A DNA stretch of 5,347 nt from Ramlibacter sp. GTDB lineage: Bacteria > Pseudomonadota > Gammaproteobacteria > Burkholderiales > Burkholderiaceae. A program made the position numbers and the translations under genes. A model generated the notes under the pieces. That model saw only the letters and a list, made by a program, of their open reading frames with translations, ran no database searches and was not told the origin of the DNA. Below are positions 1 through 5,347 of the stretch, one piece after another; positions within the stretch are counted from its first letter, which is position 1; each line of letters opens with the position of its first letter. The stretch is from assembly GCA_014376915.1 (NCBI GenBank), contig JACMQP010000557.1, forward strand, positions 1-5,347. The letters run 5' to 3'.

Positions 1-1
1 G

Positions 2-2653
2 GTGCGCCACGACACTTCGGAGTCGATCTATGCGCAGCTGATGGCGCGCACCGCCGGCAGCGATCCGCGGCTGGTGGTCACCTTCCCGGTGGAGCTACCC
101 GGGGGCACGACGGCCGAGGAACTCGCGCAGTGGCTGGCAGCCAGCGGCTTCACGCGCGTGCAGGCGGAACGCGAAATTGAGGTGGGATCAGATCCCGATT
201 CAGAAGGCGGAGCGACCGGCGCAAAGGGGGCGACTTCCAAATCGGGCCCTGACCCCACTTCAAGGCGCAAGGTGCTCGACGTGGTGGCCGACCGCTTCCG
301 CATCCAGGGCACCGAGCGGGCCCGCGCGCTGGAGGCGATCGAGGTCGCTCTGAAGCGCGGGGTGGGGAGGATGAGCGTTTACGCAGCAGTCTCCGACAGC
401 GAGAACGACATCTGGAAATTCTCCACCGGCCTGCACTGCCCCGAAAGCGACCTGCGCTACGCCGATCCGATCCCGTCGATGTTCTCGTTCAACTCCGCGG
501 TCGGCGCGTGCGAGACCTGCCGCGGCTTCGGTCGCGTGATCGGCATCGACTATGGCCTGGTCATCCCAAACGACAAGCTCACGCTGCGCGCCGGCGCGAT
601 CAAGACCATCCAGACGCCGGCCTGGTCCGAAGCGCAGGGCGACCTGATGAAGTACGCCGAGGCGGCCGGCATCCCGCGCGACACGCCCTGGTACAAGCTC
701 ACGCCCGAGCAGCAGCACTGGGTGATCGACGGTACGCCCGGCTTCAAGGACGGCAACTGGAACAAGCAGTGGTACGGCATCAAGCGCTTCTTCACCTACC
801 TGGAGAGCAAGTCGTACAAGATGCACATCCGCGTGCTGCTGTCCAAGTACCGTAGCTACACACCGTGCCACGTCTGCGACGGTGCCCGCCTGAAGACAGA
901 GAGCCTGCTCTGGCGCATCGGGAACAACGACGACGCGGATGCCGTGCTGGAGCCGGCGAAACGCTTCATGCCGGCCGGCGTGGACTGGACCCGCGAACAG
1001 CTGGAAGCTTTGCCCGGCCTGTGTCTGCACGACCTGATGTTGATGCCGATCGACCGACTGCGGAAGTTCTTCGATCGGGTCTCGCCGCAAACCAACGGCC
1101 ACGGCCATGACGGCGAACACCAGGCGCTCAAGCTGTTGTTCGGGGAAATCACCACCCGCCTGAAGTACCTGGTCGATGTCGGCATCGGTTACCTGACGCT
1201 CGACCGGCAGAGCCGCACGCTGTCGGGCGGCGAGGTGCAACGGATCAACCTGACGACGGCGCTCGGCACCTCGCTGGTCAACACGCTGTTCGTGCTGGAC
1301 GAGCCGAGCATCGGCCTGCATCCGCGCGACATGAACCGCATCACCGAGGCGATGAAGAGGCTGCGCGACGCCGGCAACACGCTGGTCGTGGTGGAGCACG
1401 ACCCGGCCGTGATGCTGGCCGCGGACCGCATGATCGACATGGGGCCGGGGCCGGGCGAGCGCGGCGGCCAGATCGTGTTCGACGGCACGACGCAGGATCT
1501 GCGCAGCGCCGACACGCTCACCGGTAACTACCTCAGCGGCCGCAAGACCATCGGCATGGGCTTCAAACGCGCCGTGACCGCCGCCACGCCGCGCCTCGTC
1601 CTCGAAGGCGCGCGCGAGCACAACCTGAAGAACGTGTCGGTCGAATTTCCGCTGCAGCGGCTGGTCACCGTCACCGGCGTCAGCGGCTCGGGCAAGTCCA
1701 GCCTGATCCAGGACGTGCTGGCGCCGGCACTGGCGCGCCACTTCGGCAAGGCGACCGACACGCCGGGCCTGCACGACCGCATGCTGGGCGCCGACCACCT
1801 GAGCGATGTCGTGTTCGTCGACCAGTCGCCGATCGGCAAGACCGCGCGCTCCAACCCGGTGAGCTATGTCGGCGCCTGGGATGCCGTCCGCGAAATCTTT
1901 GCCGGCGCGGTGCTGGCGCGCCAGCGCGGCTACACCGGCTCCAAGTTCAGCTTCAACAGCGGCGACGGCCGCTGCCCAACCTGCGGCGGCTCCGGCTTCG
2001 AGCACGTCGAGATGCAGTTCCTGTCCGACGTGTACCTGCGCTGCCCGGACTGCGACGGCAAGCGCTACCGGCCGGAGATCCTGGAAGTCACGATCGAGCG
2101 CCAGCCGATCGGCGCGCTGAAGCCGCGGGCGCTCAACGTGGCCGACGTTCTCGATCTCACGGTAAGCGAGGCGGCATTGCTGTTCGCCAACGACCGCGAC
2201 GTCATCCGTGCCCTGCAGCCGATCGTCGATGTGGGCCTGGAATACGTGAAGCTGGGGCAGCCGGTGCCGACGCTGTCGGGCGGCGAGTCGCAGCGGCTCA
2301 AGCTGGCGGGCTTCCTGGCCGGCGCCGCGAAGACCGCAACCAGCAGCCGGCAGAAGACCGCCACCCGCGGCACGCTGTTCCTGTTCGACGAGCCGACCAC
2401 CGGGCTGCATTTCGACGACATCGCCAAGCTGATGCGGGCATTGAGAAAGCTGCTGGAAGCGGGCAATTCGATGATCATCATCGAGCACAACCTCGACGTG
2501 ATCCGCTCGTCCGACTGGCTGATCGACCTCGGCCCCGAAGGCGGCGATGCCGGCGGCTTCATCGTCGCTGAAGGCACGCCGGAAGAAGTGAAGCTGCACG
2601 CCACATCGCACACCGGCAAGGCGCTGCGCGACTACGACGGCACGCTGGGGATG
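2..2653 (+). other. UvrA unit 1 of the tandem fusion (N-terminal half, first ABC incomplete)
   Basis: This is the first UvrA-like half, residues 1-884. The window opens in the UvrB-binding-type domain (about 1-140, with DSEN and WKFSTGLHC near its end). The first cysteine module follows, with Cys146, Cys170 and Cys173; the position expected for the fourth cysteine is Ser149 (CPES in place of CPxC). A full-length insertion domain fills 174-288 and closes with CHVCDGARL at 289-297. ABC module I ends with its signature at 407 and DEPSIGLH from 433. ABC module II has Walker A at 559, the Cys4 module (658, 661, 681, 684) within [13 protein letters not shown], the signature at 758 and FDEPTTGLH from 795. 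The half ends in the typical EGTPEEV tail and is followed by a linker of about 21 residues (2654-2716) containing [15 protein letters not shown]. Domain limits are read by comparison with unit 2 and remembered UvrA sequences, so they are approximate. Confidence 0.88.
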
Positions 2654-5347
2654 CGGGCCGAGGAGCGTCCGCCCGGCTGGGTGCAGCCGCCCGTCCGTCC
2701 GGTGGCCCGGCCCAACGCGATCCAGATCGTCAATGCCCGCGAGCACAACCTCAAGTCGCTGTCGGTCGATATTCCCCACAACAAGTTCAGCGTCGTCACC
2801 GGTGTTTCCGGTTCGGGCAAGTCGACGCTCGCCTTCGACATCCTGTTCAACGAGGGCCAGCGACGTTACCTGGAGTCGCTGAACGCGTATGCCCGCAGCA
2901 TCGTGCAGCCGGCGGGCCGGCCCGAGGTGGATGCCGTGTACGGCATCCCGCCGACAGTTGCGATCGAGCAGCGGCTCTCGCGCGGCGGGCGCAAGTCGAC
3001 CGTCGGCACCACCACGGAGGTCTGGCATTTCCTGCGGCTGCTGTACGTCAAGCTGGGCGTGCAGCACTGCGTGCATGACGGCGCTGAAGTGAAGCCGCAA
3101 TCGGCCGACAGCATCGCCGCGCAATTGATGAAGCGCTACAAGGGCCAGCACATCGGCCTGCTGGCGCCGCTGGTGATCAACCGCAAGGGCGTTTACACCG
3201 AGCTCGCCGACTGGGCCCGGCCGCGCGGCTACTCGCACCTGCGTGTGGACGGCAACTTCCTGCCCACGACCGGCTTCCCGCGCATCGACCGGTTCAAGGA
3301 GCACACCATCGAACTGCCGGTGTGCGACCTCGACGTCACGCCGGCCAACGAAGCGCTGCTGCGCGAGAAGCTGGCCGAGGCTCTGGAGCACGGCAAGGGC
3401 GTGCTGCACGTGCTGGCGCCGCTGGACGGCTTGCGCGTCGCGTTCATGGCGGGGCTGGATCAGCACCACCACATCGGCAAGATCGAGGTGTTCTCGGTGC
3501 GGCGGGCCTGCCCGGTCTGCAGTACCAGTTATCCGGAACTCGATCCGCGCCTGTTCTCGTACAACAGCAAGCACGGCTGGTGCCCGGACTGCGTCGGCAC
3601 CGGCGTGCGCCTCACGAAAGACCAGCGCACCGCGTTCGACGACACGATCAAGGACGACGCCGACAAGGGCCGTGAGCAAACCTTCGGCGAGGTCGAGGGG
3701 GAAGGCGTGGCGGAAGAAGCCTGTCCGACCTGTCACGGCAGCCGCCTCAACCTGCAGGCGCGCAACGTGCAGTTCGACCGGACCGGCATCGCCGATGTGG
3801 CCGCACTGTCGGTGGTCGATGTGCGGCGCTGGGTCGAAAGCCTGCAGGTCAAGGACGCACTGAGCGTGCGCGAGCAGGGAATCGCCCGCGACCTGATCCC
3901 CGAGATCAGGGGGCGGCTGGAGTTCCTCGAGGAGGTGGGCCTGGGCTACCTGACGCTGGACCGGGGCGCGCCGACGCTCTCGGGCGGCGAAGCGCAGCGC
4001 ATCCGGCTGGCGGCGCAGCTGGGGTCGAATTTGCAGGGGGTTTGCTACGTGCTGGACGAGCCGACCATCGGACTGCATGCGCGGGACAATCAGATCCTGC
4101 TGAACGCGCTGCACAAGCTGGGCGAGAAGGGCAACACGCTGGTGGTGGTGGAGCACGACGAGGACACCATCCGCCGCGCCGACCACATCATCGACATCGG
4201 CCCCAGCGCCGGGAAAAGAGGCGGCCGGGTGGTGGCGCAGGGCAGCGTCGCGGACATCAGCAGCGTGGAAGAGTCCGTCACCGGCCGCTACCTGCTGCAT
4301 GCGATGCGGCACCCGGTGCAGCCGCGCCGGGTCGTGGATCGCAAGGCGGAGCGGCTGGAGCTGAAGGGCGCCGACCTGCACAACCTGCAGGATCTCGACG
4401 TCGACGTGCCGCTGCGGCGCCTGGTCGCCGTCACCGGCGTCTCCGGGTCCGGCAAGTCGACGCTGGCGCGCGACGTGCTGCTGCAGAACGTGCAGGCGGC
4501 CGTGCAGCAGCGCTACACCAAGGCCGGCCGCGATGCGGACGCCAGCGGCAAGCATCCGGCCTGGGTCGGCTGCAAGGCGCTCGACGGCTACCAGGTGATC
4601 GATCGGGTGCTGGAAGTGGACCAGACGCCGATCGGCAAGACCCCGCGTTCCTGCCCGGCGACCTACATCGGCTTCTGGGACACCATCCGCAAGCTGTTCG
4701 CCGACACGCTGGAAGCGCGAGCGCGCGGCTACGGGCCGGGTCGCTTTTCGTTCAACACCGGCGAAGGCCGCTGCCCCACCTGCGAAGGCCAGGGCATGCG
4801 CACCATCGGCATGAGCTTTTTGCCGGACGTGAAGGTGCCGTGCGAGTCCTGCCACGGTGCGCGCTTCGCGCCGGAGACGCTGGCCGTCACCTGGCGTGGC
4901 AAGAGCATCGGCGACGTGCTGCAGATGGAAGTGGACGAGGCGGTCGATTTCTTCGCCTCGATGCCCAACATCAGCCATCCGCTGCAGCTCCTGAAGGACG
5001 TGGGGCTGGGCTATCTCACGCTGGGCCAGCCTTCGCCCACGCTGTCGGGCGGTGAAGCGCAGCGGATCAAGCTGGTCACCGAACTGTCGAAGGTGCGCGA
5101 CGACATCACGCGCCGTGGCCAGAAGCCGCCCCACACGTTCTACGTGCTCGACGAACCGACGGTGGGCCTGCACATGGCCGACGTCGAGAAGTTGATCCGC
5201 GTGCTGCACCGGCTGGTCGATGGCGGCCACAGCGTGATGGTGATCGAGCACGACCTCGACGTCATCGCCGAAGCCGACTGGATCATCGACCTCGGCCCCG
5301 AGGGCGGCAACGCCGGCGGCCGGGTCGTGGCCCAGGCGCCGCCGGAA
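2..5347 (+). CDS. uvrA: Double-length excinuclease ABC subunit A (UvrA), partial at both ends
   Basis: UvrA is the DNA-damage sensor ATPase of cytoplasmic nucleotide excision repair. It scans DNA, loads UvrB at lesions and then leaves. The frame is open for 1782 codons with no start or stop in the window. Seen here are three Walker A motifs GVSGSGKS (residues 559-566, 934-941, 1479-1486), with a fourth expected upstream; four LSGGE signatures (407-411, 758-762, 1326-1330, 1681-1685); four Walker B sites ending in Asp-Glu (433-434, 796-797, 1352-1353, 1717-1718); and four EHD/EHN switch histidines. UvrA hallmarks include DQSPIGKT and [23 protein letters not shown], and Cys-X2-Cys pairs at 289/292, 658/661, 681/684, 1170/1173, 1194/1197, 1241/1244, 1591/1594 and 1614/1617. 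All visible ATPase residues are intact, so it is probably an active enzyme. A normal UvrA is about 940 residues, so this is two fused copies. It may be the main repair UvrA or an accessory paralogue beside a normal-length one; the window cannot decide. The end at [11 protein letters not shown] is near the usual C-terminus. Confidence 0.96.
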   Translation, partial: MRHDTSESIYAQLMARTAGSDPRLVVTFPVELPGGTTAEELAQWLAASGFTRVQAEREIEVGSDPDSEGGATGAKGATSKSGPDPTSRRKVLDVVADRFRIQGTERARALEAIEVALKRGVGRMSVYAAVSDSENDIWKFSTGLHCPESDLRYADPIPSMFSFNSAVGACETCRGFGRVIGIDYGLVIPNDKLTLRAGAIKTIQTPAWSEAQGDLMKYAEAAGIPRDTPWYKLTPEQQHWVIDGTPGFKDGNWNKQWYGIKRFFTYLESKSYKMHIRVLLSKYRSYTPCHVCDGARLKTESLLWRIGNNDDADAVLEPAKRFMPAGVDWTREQLEALPGLCLHDLMLMPIDRLRKFFDRVSPQTNGHGHDGEHQALKLLFGEITTRLKYLVDVGIGYLTLDRQSRTLSGGEVQRINLTTALGTSLVNTLFVLDEPSIGLHPRDMNRITEAMKRLRDAGNTLVVVEHDPAVMLAADRMIDMGPGPGERGGQIVFDGTTQDLRSADTLTGNYLSGRKTIGMGFKRAVTAATPRLVLEGAREHNLKNVSVEFPLQRLVTVTGVSGSGKSSLIQDVLAPALARHFGKATDTPGLHDRMLGADHLSDVVFVDQSPIGKTARSNPVSYVGAWDAVREIFAGAVLARQRGYTGSKFSFNSGDGRCPTCGGSGFEHVEMQFLSDVYLRCPDCDGKRYRPEILEVTIERQPIGALKPRALNVADVLDLTVSEAALLFANDRDVIRALQPIVDVGLEYVKLGQPVPTLSGGESQRLKLAGFLAGAAKTATSSRQKTATRGTLFLFDEPTTGLHFDDIAKLMRALRKLLEAGNSMIIIEHNLDVIRSSDWLIDLGPEGGDAGGFIVAEGTPEEVKLHATSHTGKALRDYDGTLGMRAEERPPGWVQPPVRPVARPNAIQIVNAREHNLKSLSVDIPHNKFSVVTGVSGSGKSTLAFDILFNEGQRRYLESLNAYARSIVQPAGRPEVDAVYGIPPTVAIEQRLSRGGRKSTVGTTTEVWHFLRLLYVKLGVQHCVHDGAEVKPQSADSIAAQLMKRYKGQHIGLLAPLVINRKGVYTELADWARPRGYSHLRVDGNFLPTTGFPRIDRFKEHTIELPVCDLDVTPANEALLREKLAEALEHGKGVLHVLAPLDGLRVAFMAGLDQHHHIGKIEVFSVRRACPVCSTSYPELDPRLFSYNSKHGWCPDCVGTGVRLTKDQRTAFDDTIKDDADKGREQTFGEVEGEGVAEEACPTCHGSRLNLQARNVQFDRTGIADVAALSVVDVRRWVESLQVKDALSVREQGIARDLIPEIRGRLEFLEEVGLGYLTLDRGAPTLSGGEAQRIRLAAQLGSNLQGVCYVLDEPTIGLHARDNQILLNALHKLGEKGNTLVVVEHDEDTIRRADHIIDIGPSAGKRGGRVVAQGSVADISSVEESVTGRYLLHAMRHPVQPRRVVDRKAERLELKGADLHNLQDLDVDVPLRRLVAVTGVSGSGKSTLARDVLLQNVQAAVQQRYTKAGRDADASGKHPAWVGCKALDGYQVIDRVLEVDQTPIGKTPRSCPATYIGFWDTIRKLFADTLEARARGYGPGRFSFNTGEGRCPTCEGQGMRTIGMSFLPDVKVPCESCHGARFAPETLAVTWRGKSIGDVLQMEVDEAVDFFASMPNISHPLQLLKDVGLGYLTLGQPSPTLSGGEAQRIKLVTELSKVRDDITRRGQKPPHTFYVLDEPTVGLHMADVEKLIRVLHRLVDGGHSVMVIEHDLDVIAEADWIIDLGPEGGNAGGRVVAQAPPE
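179..261. repeat. Imperfect inverted repeat (REP-like element) lying in frame inside uvrA
   Basis: The arm GTGGGATCAGATCCCGATT (182-200) is complementary to AATCGGGCCCTGACCCCAC (240-258) at 16 of 19 positions. Weaker pairing extends outward to 179/261 and inward to about 206/234, leaving a loop of about 27 bases. Two of the three core mismatches are A-C on this strand, which would be U-G wobbles in a minus-strand transcript. The segment adds 27 residues (61-87, [10 protein letters not shown]...SGPDPTS), a low-complexity Gly/Ser/Asp/Pro stretch with no UvrA motif, inside the UvrB-binding-type domain of unit 1. Unit 2 has only a short loop ([13 protein letters not shown]) at this place. Codon use is out of character: both TCA codons of the visible frame fall here (188-190, 260-262). 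The GTGGGGTCAG-type ends resemble repeats scattered between genes in beta- and gammaproteobacteria. That resemblance is from memory and unverified. Confidence 0.72.
2717..5347 (+). other. UvrA unit 2 of the tandem fusion (C-terminal half, nearly complete)
   Basis: This is the second UvrA-like half, from residue 906. It begins with [17 protein letters not shown], which matches the usual N-terminus of a stand-alone UvrA, although no start codon is used here. Walker A is at 934-941, followed by [18 protein letters not shown] and the Q-loop region [17 protein letters not shown]. The UvrB-binding-type domain (about 1030-1165) keeps NRKGVYTEL and GYSHLRVDG. The first zinc module has all four cysteines (1170, 1173, 1194, 1197). 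Only 43 residues separate it from the next Cys pair (1241/1244), so the insertion domain is strongly shortened. The signature at 1326 and DEPTIGLH from 1352 close ABC I. ABC II has Walker A at 1479, a Cys4 module (1591, 1594, 1614, 1617), the signature at 1681 and DEPTVGLH from 1717. The motifs are closer to the classical UvrA consensus than those of unit 1, for example [12 protein letters not shown] against [12 protein letters not shown]. Confidence 0.88.

Noticed and set aside
179..261. Palindrome as a transcription terminator or riboswitch
   Set aside because: It lies well inside the coding frame with no T-run after it, and the protein continues with good UvrA homology downstream.
2654..2716. 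Possible junction between two separate uvrA genes, or a start site for unit 2
   Set aside because: The frame reads straight through with no stop, no clear ribosome binding site and no start codon at the beginning of the [11 protein letters not shown] homology. A Pro/Arg-rich linker in a fused chain explains it better.
3243..3863. Open frame of 206 codons on the + strand in another phase
   Set aside because: Its translation is dominated by Arg, Ser, Ala and Thr with no domain, and it overlaps the intact UvrB-binding and zinc region of unit 2.
4042..5055. Open frame of 337 codons on the + strand in another phase
   Set aside because: It overlaps conserved UvrA motifs in the main frame ([20 protein letters not shown]). 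Its own translation is Arg/Ala/Gly-rich low complexity, an out-of-frame shadow.
260..5251. Open frame of 1663 codons on the minus strand
   Set aside because: It runs in exact codon register with the + strand uvrA frame. It is open only because the sense frame uses no TTA, CTA or TCA codon between 263 and 5251, and it ends at the TCA codon of the inserted repeat. Its product is rich in His, Arg, Gln, Ala and Val with no recognisable domain, which is typical of an antisense shadow in a high-GC gene.

Overview
The window lies entirely inside one very long gene on the + strand. From base 2 to base 5347 a single frame is open for exactly 1782 codons without a stop, so neither the true start nor the stop is in view. 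The protein is a double-length UvrA, the damage-recognition ATPase of nucleotide excision repair. Two complete UvrA-like architectures follow each other head to tail in one polypeptide. Unit 1 (about bases 2-2653) has lost only its N-terminal Walker A part to the window edge. Unit 2 (about 2717-5347) lacks only the last residues. Equivalent motifs in the two units lie about 920 residues apart, which is close to the length of a normal UvrA (about 940 residues).

The layout is as follows. Bases 2 to about 430 encode the UvrB-binding-type domain of unit 1. This stretch is interrupted by an in-frame segment (about 182-262) that carries an imperfect palindrome at 179-261 and looks like a REP-type repeat captured in the gene. 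Next come the first cysteine module, an insertion domain and the first ABC signature and Walker B (1220-1303). The second ABC module of unit 1 follows, with Walker A at 1676-1699, a Cys4 module and signature/Walker B at 2273-2392. A Pro/Arg-rich linker (about 2654-2716) leads to unit 2, which repeats the order with Walker A motifs at 2801-2824 and 4436-4459. The two halves have diverged: unit 1 has lost a zinc-ligand cysteine, and unit 2 has a much reduced insertion domain.

The strong G/C bias at third codon positions and the UvrA type suggest a high-GC proteobacterium, with Burkholderiales or Xanthomonadales the likeliest. This is inference from composition and recall of similar proteins, not a search result. 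No other gene, RNA, promoter or terminator is supported. The long open frame on the minus strand is a codon-register shadow of this gene.
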